A stretch of 64,000 nucleotides of DNA from Acidobacteriaceae bacterium KBS 83 (GTDB taxonomy: Bacteria > Acidobacteriota > Terriglobia > Terriglobales > Acidobacteriaceae): assembly GCA_000381585.1 (NCBI GenBank), contig KB906733.1:759378-823377 (forward strand), written 5' to 3'. The position numbers were made by a program, and so were the translations under genes. The notes beneath the pieces are model-generated. The model did no database searches. It was not told the DNA's origin and saw only the letters and a list, made by a program, of their open reading frames with translations. How positions within the stretch are numbered: the stretch's first letter is position 1; each line of letters begins with the position of its first letter. Below are positions 8,441 to 17,657 of this stretch, one piece after another.

Positions 8441-9631
8441 TTACGACTCGCAGAGTGTCTCGTATTTCTTGTACTGCGCAAGCAGGAACGGATCGGTCAT
8501 GCCGGCGATGTAGTCGGCAACCGTCCGCGGTGCGCCTTCCAAAGCAAGCGCAGAAGCGCAATTGGCAGGCAGCAGGGATGGATCGCGCACCCAGCATTCG
8601 AAAAGCGATGTGATGATATGCTGGGCCCTCTGATGCTCGGGCGTTACGGCATCACTCTCGTAAAGATGCCTGCCGAGATACTGCTTTGCCTCGCGACGCA
8701 GCGCCTCCATCTCGGATGAAAGGGCAACGAGGCGCCGGGTTGCGCGTCGCACCTCAGCCAGATCCACGACGCCGGCTTCGGCGACTTCTTCAGCGGTACG
8801 CATGATCAGATCACTCGTCAATGCATTCAGCATGCGTTTCAAGCACTCATCGATCAGCCGTTCAGAGACTGCATCGGGATGCTTTGTTTCCATGGGCGAG
8901 TAGTAGCGCTCAAAGAGCGCGACATGGGCGCGCACATGCGCGAGATCCAGTATCCCGGAGGACAAGCCATCGTCGAAGTCAGCCGCGAGATAGGCAATCT
9001 CGTCGGCCAGGTCGATGAGCTGTGCTTCGAGCGGCGGCTGCTGATCCAGGAAGTACTCGGCAAGTTCCGGATGCTCGCCGGGATCGTAGTCGCGCGAATG
9101 CTTGATGATCCCCTCGCGCACCCCGAGCGTGAGATTGAGCCCCGGGAAGGCAACATAGCGTTGCTCGAAGGAGGTGACGATGCGCAGCGCGTGCAGGTTG
9201 TGATCGAAGCGCAAACCGTGGGCGCGCATGGCTTCGTCAAGCGCGCGCTCACCCGCGTGACCGAAAGGCGGATGGCCGATGTCGTGCACCAGCGCAAGAG
9301 ATTCGGTGAGGTCGCCATTCAGGCCCAGCGCCGTGGCGATGGTGCGGGCAAGCTGCGTGACTTCAATGGTGTGAGTCAGGCGGCTCCGGTAGTGGTCCGA
9401 GTAGCCGTGGGTAAACACCTGTGTTTTACCGGCGAGGCGGCGAAACGCCCGCGAATGAATAATGCGGGCGCGGTCGCGCTGGAAGGGCGAGCGATACGCG
9501 TGAGGCGGCTCGCTATACTGGCGTGCTGTAAGCGGTTCTCCGGAACCGCTCCCGACCGCACACGAGGCAGGTAGCACAACCGAGCGAGGTGTCATCAGCG
9601 GAAAGTAATAGACGACTGGTTCACGCGCCAT
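8441..9631 (-). CDS. dgt: Deoxyguanosinetriphosphate triphosphohydrolase-like protein (HD domain)
   Basis: A 396-aa HD-superfamily dNTP triphosphohydrolase that splits dNTPs to nucleoside plus triphosphate. The metal ligands are visible as RLTHTIEV (H), LVHDIGHPPFGHAGE (HD) and DLADEIAYLAADFDDG (D), and the family opening is RDRARIIHSRAFRRLAGKTQV. Length matches the dGTPase-like proteins of Proteobacteria and acidobacteria. Two in-frame ATGs (9631 and 9595) are possible starts. Substrate preference within this subgroup is not established by sequence; some members are poorly active. It is followed, upstream on the same strand, by the TPR protein gene. Confidence 0.92.
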   Translation of the reverse strand: MAREPVVYYFPLMTPRSVVLPASCAVGSGSGEPLTARQYSEPPHAYRSPFQRDRARIIHSRAFRRLAGKTQVFTHGYSDHYRSRLTHTIEVTQLARTIATALGLNGDLTESLALVHDIGHPPFGHAGERALDEAMRAHGLRFDHNLHALRIVTSFEQRYVAFPGLNLTLGVREGIIKHSRDYDPGEHPELAEYFLDQQPPLEAQLIDLADEIAYLAADFDDGLSSGILDLAHVRAHVALFERYYSPMETKHPDAVSERLIDECLKRMLNALTSDLIMRTAEEVAEAGVVDLAEVRRATRRLVALSSEMEALRREAKQYLGRHLYESDAVTPEHQRAQHIITSLFECWVRDPSLLPANCASALALEGAPRTVADYIAGMTDPFLLAQYKKYETLCES

Positions 9632-9665
9632 GCCGGTGGGTTCCGCGAAAACCGATGATTCGAGC

Positions 9666-11813
9666 CTACTGCTTGGGCTGCGTGGTGGGTGCGGAATCGC
9701 GGGCCAGCTTCACCTTCGCATTCTCGAGCTTCTTCTGCACCTTACTCACATCACTTTCGTCCACGTCGGCCGGTACGGTCCGTGAGTATTGCGCGAGCGA
9801 CTGGTCCCATTGCACAACAGCGAGGCGCAGCCGGCCGGTCTTTTCGTAGAGTTCACCGAGATGGTCGTGCACCGTGGGGTCCGTCGAGACGCGCTCGCTG
9901 GCCTTGCGCAGGTTTTCCTCCGCCAACGGATACTGACCGAGCTTGAAGTAAACCCAGCCGAGCGAATCAAGGTAGGCGTAGTTCTGTGGATCCAGTTGCA
10001 CTGCTTTTTGGAGCATAGCGAGTGCGTCATCGAGCTTTACGCCACGGTCCGCCAGCATATAGCCCAGATAGTTCAGGGTCATGCTGTTGTTGGGATCGAG
10101 CGCAAGTATCTTGCGGAACTGTTCTTCGGCAGCTTCGTAGTGCTTCTGCCGCTCCTCGAGTGCACCGCGGAGGAACAGGATGTAGCGTGAATCGTCGTCG
10201 CCCTGGGTCGGCAGCGCCGCGGCCTTGTCAATGTCTGCGGCAGCATCCTGCCAGTGGCGGAGCCGGGTATTGATCTGTGCCAGTGCCAGGTACACATCCC
10301 GGTCGTGATCATCGTGTTTGAGCTGGGCGTTGGCGAGCGCCAGGCCCTCTTCCGCATGACCCGTATCCGCGAGCTGTCCAGCGAGCATCAGCTGGATTGA
10401 TTTATTGCCTGGCAGGGCCTTCGCGGCCTCGCGCGCAACTTCTGTCGCTTTGTCGTACTGCTTTGCGTCACGATAGGCGTCGACTTCACCCTGGTAGCCG
10501 CGCTCCGCGTACTCGCCACCGAGGAGCACCATCTGCTTATATGCCGCGACGGCAGCTTCGGTGTGGTTCTGCTCCTTTTCTACATTTGCCAACCGGTCGA
10601 GAAAGATGGAGCGATTGTTCTTCTCGCCGTCGGTGTAATGGTTGTCGGGCTTGGCCGAGCGCGATACCAGCCCTTCGAGCAGTTGGGTAGACTCCGGATA
10701 GCGGCCAAGCGCGTCGTAGGTAAGCGACTCGTGGAATTGAATTTCGTCAGAATCGCTCGAGAGTGATTGCGCCTTCTTGAGTGTGACCAGCGCCTGCTCG
10801 TAATGGCCCTGGCGGCGTTGGCATTCGGCGATGCGCACCAGCGCCTGCGCATCCTGCGGGTCAGCCGCGGCGATCTCCTGATAGGCATGCTCGGCGTCAT
10901 CAAGCTGGTTGTTGTTCAGCAGAGCCTGCGCGAGTGCCCGTTTTGCGTCCAGGTTGTCCGGATCCATGTCCACCGCTTGCTGGTAGGCGGCGACAGCGTC
11001 TTTCGTGTCCTTGATTTGTTCGTATCCCGCGCCGAGCGCGAAGGAGAGCTTTGCAGTGCGGTCATCTTCCGGAACTGCCTTGAGCGTTTCGATGGCACGC
11101 TTCAGATCACCGCTCTCGCCATAAAGCCGAGCAAGGTTGAGGGCAACATCTTCAGAATTGGGATCGATCTTCTGCGCCGCCTCGAACTCCTGCTGTGCGA
11201 GCTGCGAATCGTGGTTGACGGTGTAGAGCTGGCCGAGCACGAGGTGGCTCTGGATATCCGTCGGGTCTAGCGCACTGATCTGCTTGTACTCGTTGATCGC
11301 CAGATCGAGCACCTGCTGCGAAGCGCCATTCTGCATATCGCCCAGCGAGTGCAGATAGATGCGGCCAAGCAGCTTATGGGCAGCGATGTTCTTCGGCTCG
11401 CGCTTGATGGTGTCCTGCGCCGTCAGGATGGCGTCGCGCACGCGACCAGTGCGGAAGTAAAGCTCGGCCAAGCCGTTATTGAGAAACGCTGACGCGGGAT
11501 CCGCATTGAGTGCAGCCTTGTACTCTTCGACGGCGCGGGTCGCATAGTCCTGGCGGCCGGTATTCGCGGCCATATCTTCATACATATGCGCGAGCGCGAG
11601 ATGGTAGTAGGCCGTGCCCCGGGTGGTCTCCTGCGCAGGAGCAGTGGTTTTCTCCTGCTTGGCGGGTATCGTGGGCTTGTTCTCCGCGAAGAGTGTTGGA
11701 GCAGTAAGCAGCAATATGAGCAGAGCGCCAAGCGACGCGAACCCGAGCGGAAGGAAATGCTCGCAAATAGCGCGAGACGGAAGCAGGGAGGTCGTGCGGT
11801 GACTGCGGTTCAT
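9666..11813 (-). CDS. Large exported tetratricopeptide-repeat protein
   Basis: A 715-aa protein. From the ATG at 11813 it has a signal peptide (basic start, then a run of Leu/Ala ending TLFAEN near residue 45). An upstream in-frame start at 11882 would add 23 residues and is less likely. The rest is a long array of 34-residue TPRs with the usual W-LG-Y-A-P spacing, for example AYLDSLGWVYFKLGQYPLAEENL and FRKILALDPNNSMTLNYLGYML; I estimate about 14 to 16 repeats. Such proteins act as scaffolds in the periplasm, often for envelope assembly; the partner is unknown. It overlaps no other real gene and shares a strand with dgt and purH. Confidence 0.88.
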   Translation of the reverse strand: MNRSHRTTSLLPSRAICEHFLPLGFASLGALLILLLTAPTLFAENKPTIPAKQEKTTAPAQETTRGTAYYHLALAHMYEDMAANTGRQDYATRAVEEYKAALNADPASAFLNNGLAELYFRTGRVRDAILTAQDTIKREPKNIAAHKLLGRIYLHSLGDMQNGASQQVLDLAINEYKQISALDPTDIQSHLVLGQLYTVNHDSQLAQQEFEAAQKIDPNSEDVALNLARLYGESGDLKRAIETLKAVPEDDRTAKLSFALGAGYEQIKDTKDAVAAYQQAVDMDPDNLDAKRALAQALLNNNQLDDAEHAYQEIAAADPQDAQALVRIAECQRRQGHYEQALVTLKKAQSLSSDSDEIQFHESLTYDALGRYPESTQLLEGLVSRSAKPDNHYTDGEKNNRSIFLDRLANVEKEQNHTEAAVAAYKQMVLLGGEYAERGYQGEVDAYRDAKQYDKATEVAREAAKALPGNKSIQLMLAGQLADTGHAEEGLALANAQLKHDDHDRDVYLALAQINTRLRHWQDAAADIDKAAALPTQGDDDSRYILFLRGALEERQKHYEAAEEQFRKILALDPNNSMTLNYLGYMLADRGVKLDDALAMLQKAVQLDPQNYAYLDSLGWVYFKLGQYPLAEENLRKASERVSTDPTVHDHLGELYEKTGRLRLAVVQWDQSLAQYSRTVPADVDESDVSKVQKKLENAKVKLARDSAPTTQPKQ

Positions 11814-12088
11814 GCGGTGTGGGCTACCGGATGCCTGGCACCCTGGCCGGAGATCGATCTCCCCGGGCCGAGAGGGACGCACGCTCGCCGGATCTCTCCT
11901 TCGTTCTGATAGACGATTGTACCCCCGCCCGGGATGCGGAATGGAAGGCTAGACCTGCGAATTCCATCCCTACGGTGCAGGCGGCGGTAACGGTACAGCG
12001 GGGATGAGTGACATGAGACCAGCCGGCCTCGTGATTCCGGAACGCGGACGGCTTGTCTAACCTGAACCCCCGAGCCCTGATCCCGGTC

Positions 12089-13693
12089 CTAATGGCGGAA
12101 GTGTCTCATTCCCGTAAAGACCATCGCGACTCCCAGCCGATCGGCGGCCTCGATCACAGCGTCATCCCGTACCGAACCTCCCGGCTGGATCACCGCCGTG
12201 GCGCCGGCCTCAACCACGGTCTCAAGCCCATCCGGAAAGGGGAAGAAGGCATCCGATGCGGCCACCGTACCAGCCAGTGGCAGAACGGCCTTCATCGCTC
12301 CGAAGCGTGCCGCATCCACCCGGCTCATCTGCCCCGCGCCGATCCCAATCGTCTGACCGCCGCGCGCGTACACAATGGCGTTCGATTTGACGTGCTTCGC
12401 GACCTTCCACGCGAAGAGCAGGTTCGTGACTTCGTCGGCAGTCGGAGGGCGTTTGGTCACACTGCGCAAATCATTCGCCGACACCGAGCCGGTATCCGCA
12501 TCCTGCAGCAGTAGACCGCCAGAGACCTGCTTGAAGACGCGTGTGCGCGCCGCTTGCTGGACAACCACCAGCCGCAGGTTCTTCTTGGCGCCGAAGCGGG
12601 CCAGTGCACCTGCGCTGAAGCCGGGGGCAGCGATTGCTTCGACAAATAGCTTCGCAATCTCCTCCGCGGCAGCCTCGTCGATCTCGCGGTTCACGCCGAT
12701 CACGCCTCCGAAAGCCGAGACCGGGTCGGTCGCAAGCGCCTTGGTGTATGCCTCATGCAGATTCGCACCCGTAGCCGCGCCGCAGGGGTTGGTGTGCTTG
12801 ATGATGGCGACCGCAGGCTCAGTGAACTCCTGCGCCAGGTCCCAGCATGCGTCCAGATCAACCAGGTTGTTGTAGCTCAACTCTTTCCCCTGAAGCTGCT
12901 TCGCTCCTGCGACCCCGGTGCCGCTGCCATCGCTGTAAAGCGCGGCAGCCTGGTGCGGGTTCTCGCCGTACCGCAGTGGAGAAACGAGGGGATAACTGAT
13001 GCGCAATGGATCGGGGAAAACGGTCTTGTCGGCAGCAGGTGCTGCCAACTCGGCCAGTGTCTTCGCGATGGCGCTGTCATACGCGGCAGTGAGCGCGAAG
13101 GCATGTCGGGCCAGCCGCCAGCGCGTCTCGCGGCTCAGGGCGCCGTTATTCGTCGCCAGCTCTTCAATCAGCGCCGGGTAGTCCGATGCCGCAGTGACGA
13201 TGGCCACATCCTCGAAGTTCTTGGCCGCGGAGCGGACCATCGACGGCCCACCGATGTCGATGTTCTCGATGATCTCGTGAAAGGCCACGCCCGGCTTCGA
13301 CGCGGTCTTCTCAAACGCGTACAGGTTCACCACCACCATGTCGATCGGGACGATGCCATGTTCCGCCACCGCGGCCCGGTGTGTGGCGTTGTCACGAATG
13401 TGCAGGATGCCGCCATGCACCTTGGGGTGCAGCGTTTTCACCCTGCCATCGAGCATCTCGGGGAAGCCTGTCAGCTCTGAGATGTCCTGCACAGCGAGCC
13501 CGGCATCGCGCAAGGCGCGGGCGGTGCCGCCAGTGGAGACCAACTCCACACCATGACTCGCGAGCGCGCGTGCGAACTCTACCAAACCAGTCTTATCGGT
13601 GACGCTGAGCAATGCGCGGCGAACCCGCTTTCGCGCCTCATCCTGGCCGGCTTTCAGTTCTGCCTGCGCTTTTGCGTCCTGCTGGGCTTGCAC
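12089..13693 (-). CDS. purH: Bifunctional AICAR formyltransferase/IMP cyclohydrolase PurH
   Basis: A 534-aa enzyme for the last two steps of IMP synthesis. The N-terminal cyclohydrolase domain opens [17 protein letters not shown] and includes [13 protein letters not shown]; the formyltransferase domain includes the lysine-histidine motif KHTNPCGAA and ends with FPDGLETV and [10 protein letters not shown]. Start is GTG at 13693 with AAGGAG eleven bases upstream; the first 22 residues are a charged extension before the conserved domain. Length is normal. The gene is monocistronic here with about 275 bp before the TPR gene downstream. Confidence 0.96.
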   Translation of the reverse strand: MQAQQDAKAQAELKAGQDEARKRVRRALLSVTDKTGLVEFARALASHGVELVSTGGTARALRDAGLAVQDISELTGFPEMLDGRVKTLHPKVHGGILHIRDNATHRAAVAEHGIVPIDMVVVNLYAFEKTASKPGVAFHEIIENIDIGGPSMVRSAAKNFEDVAIVTAASDYPALIEELATNNGALSRETRWRLARHAFALTAAYDSAIAKTLAELAAPAADKTVFPDPLRISYPLVSPLRYGENPHQAAALYSDGSGTGVAGAKQLQGKELSYNNLVDLDACWDLAQEFTEPAVAIIKHTNPCGAATGANLHEAYTKALATDPVSAFGGVIGVNREIDEAAAEEIAKLFVEAIAAPGFSAGALARFGAKKNLRLVVVQQAARTRVFKQVSGGLLLQDADTGSVSANDLRSVTKRPPTADEVTNLLFAWKVAKHVKSNAIVYARGGQTIGIGAGQMSRVDAARFGAMKAVLPLAGTVAASDAFFPFPDGLETVVEAGATAVIQPGGSVRDDAVIEAADRLGVAMVFTGMRHFRH

Positions 13694-13762
13694 TGTGATG
13701 ATCTCTCCTTCGCGGTGACGTCGAAACTCTAGTGTTTCACGAAGCAGCGAGTATCCGCGCGC

Positions 13763-13800
13763 GTGATAGCTTCGGGCATCGGTGATAGCTTCAGGTATGG
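13763..13800. repeat. 19-bp tandem duplication at the rhomboid gene start
   Basis: GTGATAGCTTCGGGCATCG at 13763-13781 is followed directly by GTGATAGCTTCAGGTATGG at 13782-13800, three mismatches. The second unit ends in the ATG used as start of the rhomboid gene, so the duplication appears to have created or moved the initiation region. Confidence 0.6.
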
Positions 13801-14657
13801 ACGAGCGACAGTGGCAGACTCGCGTCAGTGAGCCGGAGATTCTTCCTCCGGGCGAGGTGCCGAACTATGACTATCAGCAGCCGACGGCTCCCCCTCCGCC
13901 CAGACCGCGGCGTTCCGGCTGGCAGCTCGCCCCGGCCACCTACGTTCTGACCGGCATCAACATCGCTGTGTACCTGGTCATGGTGCTGAGTGGCGTCTCG
14001 CCCACGTCGCCTTCCGGCGACCACCTCATTCACTGGGGCGCGAATGTTGGGGTCTTGGTACTGGCCGATCACGAGTGGTGGCGGCTCGTCACTTCGACCT
14101 TCGTCCACTCCGGCATCATCCACATCGCCACAAACATGTGGTGCCTTTACAACCTTGGCCTGTTAGGCGAGCCGTTGATGGGCGCCTTCGGAGTCGTGGC
14201 CGCTTATCTTCTTACCGGCGTTGCCGGCAACCTGCTTAGCGTGGCACTCCATCCCGGGGTCGTGAGCGCGGGCCAGGTCGTCGATCCGGGTGTGATCAGC
14301 GTCGGTGCCTCCGGTGCTGTCTTTGGCATCGCGGGTGTCCTGATTCCCCTGTTGGGATCAAAGCTGCTTCCTGTAGACCGCGGTGAGGTGGCCCGGCTGC
14401 GCCGCAGCGTGATCTACTTCGCGGTCTTGAACTTCGTTATCGGCTTTGGGGCGGATGCCTTCAACACGCGCGTGCGCATCGACAACATGGCCCACCTCGG
14501 CGGTTTTCTCTCCGGCATAGTGCTGGGAATGCTGCTGGTGCCAAAGCTCGGATCGGACCGGAAACTATGGATCCGGCGGCAATGGCTGGCCTTCGGCAGC
14601 GTACTGCTGATCATCTTGCTTGGCGCGCGCTTCCTCGCCAGCTTTTGGCGCGCCTGA
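13797..14657 (+). CDS. Rhomboid-family intramembrane serine protease
   Basis: A 286-aa membrane protein. Residues 1-43 are a proline-rich cytoplasmic segment; about six hydrophobic helices follow. The catalytic serine is in GASGAVFG (Ser172) and its partner histidine in MAHLGGF (His233); HSGIIHIATNMWCLYNLG is the conserved L1/helix-2 region with the HxxxN motif. It cleaves membrane-embedded substrates, none identified here. The ATG at 13797 lies in the second half of a 19-bp tandem duplication; a GTG at 13782 in frame is an alternative. The following DUF4157 gene starts 24 bases later and may be co-transcribed. Confidence 0.93.
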   Translation: MDERQWQTRVSEPEILPPGEVPNYDYQQPTAPPPPRPRRSGWQLAPATYVLTGINIAVYLVMVLSGVSPTSPSGDHLIHWGANVGVLVLADHEWWRLVTSTFVHSGIIHIATNMWCLYNLGLLGEPLMGAFGVVAAYLLTGVAGNLLSVALHPGVVSAGQVVDPGVISVGASGAVFGIAGVLIPLLGSKLLPVDRGEVARLRRSVIYFAVLNFVIGFGADAFNTRVRIDNMAHLGGFLSGIVLGMLLVPKLGSDRKLWIRRQWLAFGSVLLIILLGARFLASFWRA

Positions 14658-14681
14658 ACTTCGGAGAACAGGATCTGGAGC

Positions 14682-15983
14682 ATGCGGACATTCTCCCAAC
14701 AGAACCGGCGTCCTGCAGGCACAGCGACGACGGCAACTTCCCCTCCCCGGAACTCCCTTCAGGACGATCAAAGCTTCAGCAAAGCCAATCGCTTTGAATT
14801 TGACTTCAGCCAGATTCCCATCTATCCGAGTGCTCCACCGGCCGCACACACTCGGCTCGCGATAGGTGATCTCTCAGACCACTCAGAACAAGAGGCGGAT
14901 CGCATCGCCGGGCAGGTGATGAGCATGAATTCCTCATTCACCATTGACGCACGTCCACCAGCCGATTTCCAGCATGGACCGAAAAGCTCGACGGAAACCG
15001 CGGTCCCGCCTGCTGTCGCCGATTCACTGCGTTCTCCAGGTCGTCCACTCACCCCCGAGGTCCGCGCGTTCATGGAGCCGCGATTCGGCTGCGATTTCAG
15101 CCGGGTGCGCGTCCACGCAGATGACAAGGCGGCCGAATCCGCACGCTCACTTCACGCACGCGCGTATACCGTGGGTCACGATCTTGTATTCGCCGCCGGC
15201 CAGTACGCTCCGGATGATTCAGCCGGCAAAGTCTTGCTGGCCCACGAATTGACCCACGTGGTCCAACAGATGCGCGAGCCTGCCCCCATCCTTCGCCGCT
15301 CCCCCAAGCTCGACGCGCTGAAGGATTACACGACGAAGCAGAAAGTTTGGGACAAGGACGCCAAGGCAATCGACCTCGCGATCACCCAGAGCCCCACCCT
15401 CGACAGGTTCCGCCCTAAAAAGGCCAGGCAGGCAAAAGGGAACGTCGACACGCAGGACAAAGAGGTCTTTTCTAAGCAATACGCGGACTATGCGGCAGCA
15501 CTCGGAGAAAAGTCAGACGAGATCCAGAGTGATCTCAAGACTGTAGGTGGTTTTACCGACCGGAAGGCTGGCAAGATCCATCTCCTGAACCACGTCTCCG
15601 ATGTAGAGGTGCTGCTTCACGAAGCGATTCACCTTAACTCAGAAGCACCGTTCCAGAATAACTTTGGCCACTATTTGAACGAGGGTGTAACCGAGCACTT
15701 TACCCAGGCCGTGCTCAAAGAACAGAAGCGGGATGCGGGAACAGCTTATCCCGATGAACTGGCGATGGCCGAATCACTCATTTCAGATCTCGGCGAAGAT
15801 CAGGTCGGAAAGGCATACTTTCAGGGCAATTTAGAAGCCTATCGAAGCGTTTTGGCTGCGTTTTCCAGCAGCAAGGATCGATCAGCTTTTTCCAACTGGC
15901 ACACCCATGTAAACAGCTCCGATCACAAGGACTGGAAGACCGCGGCAGCGGAGCTGCACGCAGCCTTGTCCAGCCGGAAGTGA
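14682..15983 (+). CDS. DUF4157 (eCIS-core) protein with a second, gluzincin-like HExxH domain
   Basis: A 433-aa protein. An N-terminal block EQEADRIAGQVM and the central segment from RPLTPEVRAFMEPRFG through HADDKAAESARSLHARAYT to HELTHVVQQ are the full signature of DUF4157, found in effectors linked to extracellular contractile injection systems; HELTH is at residues 188-192. A second motif HEAIH is at 313-317, followed by NEGVTEHFT with glutamates at 334 and 338, the layout of gluzincin peptidases (peptidase MA-like). No signal peptide is evident. No contractile tail genes are nearby, so it is an orphan. It may be a toxin, a self-processing effector or a domesticated protease; only domain content is certain. 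Confidence 0.85.
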   Translation: MRTFSQQNRRPAGTATTATSPPRNSLQDDQSFSKANRFEFDFSQIPIYPSAPPAAHTRLAIGDLSDHSEQEADRIAGQVMSMNSSFTIDARPPADFQHGPKSSTETAVPPAVADSLRSPGRPLTPEVRAFMEPRFGCDFSRVRVHADDKAAESARSLHARAYTVGHDLVFAAGQYAPDDSAGKVLLAHELTHVVQQMREPAPILRRSPKLDALKDYTTKQKVWDKDAKAIDLAITQSPTLDRFRPKKARQAKGNVDTQDKEVFSKQYADYAAALGEKSDEIQSDLKTVGGFTDRKAGKIHLLNHVSDVEVLLHEAIHLNSEAPFQNNFGHYLNEGVTEHFTQAVLKEQKRDAGTAYPDELAMAESLISDLGEDQVGKAYFQGNLEAYRSVLAAFSSSKDRSAFSNWHTHVNSSDHKDWKTAAAELHAALSSRK

Positions 15984-15999
15984 ACACAAAGAGGGATAT

Positions 16000-16051
16000 A
16001 GCGCCGGTTCAGGGCAGTTTCGGAGACTCTTTCGAGCCTCGGACCGGCGCT
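16000..16051. terminator. Inverted repeat between convergent DUF4157 and XRE genes
   Basis: AGCGCCGGT at 16000-16008 pairs perfectly with ACCGGCGCT at 16043-16051. The loop is long (34 bases) and there is no U-tract. Its place between two convergent genes suggests a shared termination structure, but this is weak. Confidence 0.3.
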
Positions 16052-16058
16052 TGGCTCC

Positions 16059-16406
16059 TTAGCGAATGGCGGTCGCGGCGAACTTCTTCACCATCGCCAA
16101 CAGCAGCTTACGGTCGCTGTCGTTCAGGTTGGAGGAGTAGCGCCGGATCTGCGTGAGGAAGCGAAGTTCCTCATCTGTCAGCTTTTGTGTGTTCATCTCC
16201 CGGCCCAGCGAATCTTCTGCAAAAAATTGCGCAAGTGGGAGATCGAGCGCCTGCGCAATCTTCGCAAGCGTGTCGAGTGACGGAACAGTGTGCCCGTTTT
16301 CCACACGGGAGAGGTAGCACCGCAGCAGACCTGTGCGCTTTTCAATGTCGCCTTGCGATAAACCCTTTTGCAGTCGGTAACCCCGGATCGTCGTTCCAAT
16401 TTTCAT
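16059..16406 (-). CDS. XRE-family helix-turn-helix transcriptional regulator
   Basis: A 115-aa DNA-binding protein. Residues 3-62 form the Cro/C1-type HTH: IRGYRLQKGLSQGDIEKRTG, then LSRVENGHTVPSLDTLAKIAQALD. The C-terminal 45 residues (ELRFLTQIRRYSSNLNDSDRK) resemble the helical tail of SinR-like acidobacterial regulators and may mediate dimerisation. A perfect 14-bp palindrome lies nine bases upstream of the start codon, where the ribosome would bind, which suggests autoregulation. No strong Shine-Dalgarno is seen. Targets are unknown; the neighbours are convergent or unrelated. Confidence 0.9.
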   Translation of the reverse strand: MKIGTTIRGYRLQKGLSQGDIEKRTGLLRCYLSRVENGHTVPSLDTLAKIAQALDLPLAQFFAEDSLGREMNTQKLTDEELRFLTQIRRYSSNLNDSDRKLLLAMVKKFAATAIR

Positions 16407-16414
16407 GCGCGCCT

Positions 16415-16428
16415 GGCTTTCGAAAGCC
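16415..16428. promoter_or_regulatory. Perfect palindrome at the XRE gene start (candidate operator)
   Basis: GGCTTTCGAAAGCC is a perfect 14-bp palindrome ending nine bases upstream of the XRE start codon (16406). Operators of this class of regulator are palindromes of similar size, so self-repression by blocking transcription or translation start is a reasonable inference. Confidence 0.4.
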
Positions 16429-16620
16429 CACGCCTGGCCCGGTGTGTTGCTGTGGCGAAGGGCTCTTTTCTAGTTTTATTGGCTGCATAGTTAACATGCC
16501 CACAAGATCAAGAGCAAGAACAATTTGCGGCGCGAACCAGAAATTGTCCCGAACTGCAACTTCCGGGGAATTTGTCCTTCCATAAACGTGTCACAAAGGT
16601 TACCGGGTTTTACAGACTCC

Positions 16621-17403
16621 TTACGGCTTGCCACCCAGTTCGCGGGCGAAGAAACGGAGATACCGGGACTTGGCATCCGCAGCATCTTCGGCGCGGTATC
16701 CAGCCTTGTTGTTCGGATTCTCGAAGGCATGGCCTGCGTCCGGGTAGATCTTCACATCGACCGATTTTCCGAGCTTCTTCATGTCGGCAGCGAAGCTCTG
16801 CACGCTCTCCGGAGAGATGCCTTTGTCCTGCCCGCCGTAATTGCCCAGGATGGCGGCTTTGATCTCAGCGAGCGACGTCTGGTCCGTCGGGGGCGGCCCG
16901 TAATTTGCCACCACCGCCTTCAGATTCGGATCCGCAACCGCGAAAGACAATGCATAGCCCCCACCCATGCACCAGCCGATGGCGCCAATGGGGCTCGAGC
17001 CGACCAGTTTGTTCGAGCGCAGGTAGCTCGCCGCCGCCTTCAGATCGCGGATGCCGCGGTCCTGGGGTAGTCCGCGACTGAGCTGATGGGCAGTGTCCGG
17101 ATCGTCGGCCACCTTGCCTCGATAGAGATCCACCGCCAACACCACGTAGCCGTGTTTTGCCAGCTCGCTCGCCTGCTCCTTCACCCAGTCATTGAGCCCC
17201 CACCACTCGTGGATCACGATGACTGCCGGGTGCTTCCCTGCAGCCGCCGGGCTGTAGAGCAGGCCGTGTACCGTCTCCGACCCGCTCTGGTAGGAGACAT
17301 CTTTCGGTGTCGCGGCGTCCGCCGCATGGGAAATAACCGGAAGGGAAACGGCAGCGGCGATTGTAAGCAACAGCGTCGCGGCGCGGGTGGCAGATGCAGT
17401 CAT
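16621..17403 (-). CDS. Exported dienelactone hydrolase-family protein
   Basis: A 260-aa alpha/beta hydrolase with a signal peptide (residues 1-27, ending SHAADA). The catalytic elements match dienelactone hydrolase: HEWWGLNDWV as the oxyanion region, the nucleophile elbow GWCMGGGYAL with cysteine instead of serine, and the histidine in DAGHAFENPNN. Cys-type DLH enzymes hydrolyse cyclic esters; the periplasmic members are usually of unknown substrate. It is transcribed away from the YihY gene; the 250-bp gap contains 13-bp direct repeats. Confidence 0.9.
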   Translation of the reverse strand: MTASATRAATLLLTIAAAVSLPVISHAADAATPKDVSYQSGSETVHGLLYSPAAAGKHPAVIVIHEWWGLNDWVKEQASELAKHGYVVLAVDLYRGKVADDPDTAHQLSRGLPQDRGIRDLKAAASYLRSNKLVGSSPIGAIGWCMGGGYALSFAVADPNLKAVVANYGPPPTDQTSLAEIKAAILGNYGGQDKGISPESVQSFAADMKKLGKSVDVKIYPDAGHAFENPNNKAGYRAEDAADAKSRYLRFFARELGGKP

Positions 17404-17482
17404 GTGGTTAGCCTCGGTTTTGGCGGATGAAAAGAATGAACTTCTCGACCCCGAGGAGTATTGCGCGTGGGTTAAGCCGCAG

Positions 17483-17515
17483 GCAAGTTCGGCAGGAAAG
17501 TTTGGCAGGTAAGTT
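17483..17515. repeat. 13-bp direct repeats upstream of the dienelactone hydrolase gene
   Basis: GGCAGGAAAGTT (17491-17502) and GGCAGGTAAGTT (17504-17515) are spaced 13 bases apart, and a shortened form GGCAAGTT lies just before them (17482-17489). They sit 80-110 bases upstream of the hydrolase start in the divergent intergenic region. Role unknown. Confidence 0.4.
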
Positions 17516-17657
17516 CCAGCCGTCCCGTTGAATATCGCCTGTCTTGAACGGAGGGGAGGGAGAACTCGCTGTCGTTGTAACGAGATTTATAAAACTGACA
17601 CTGTGGCGATTCCGGCCATCTAGAATTCATTCCACGCCATCGCATTTCGAGAACGCT

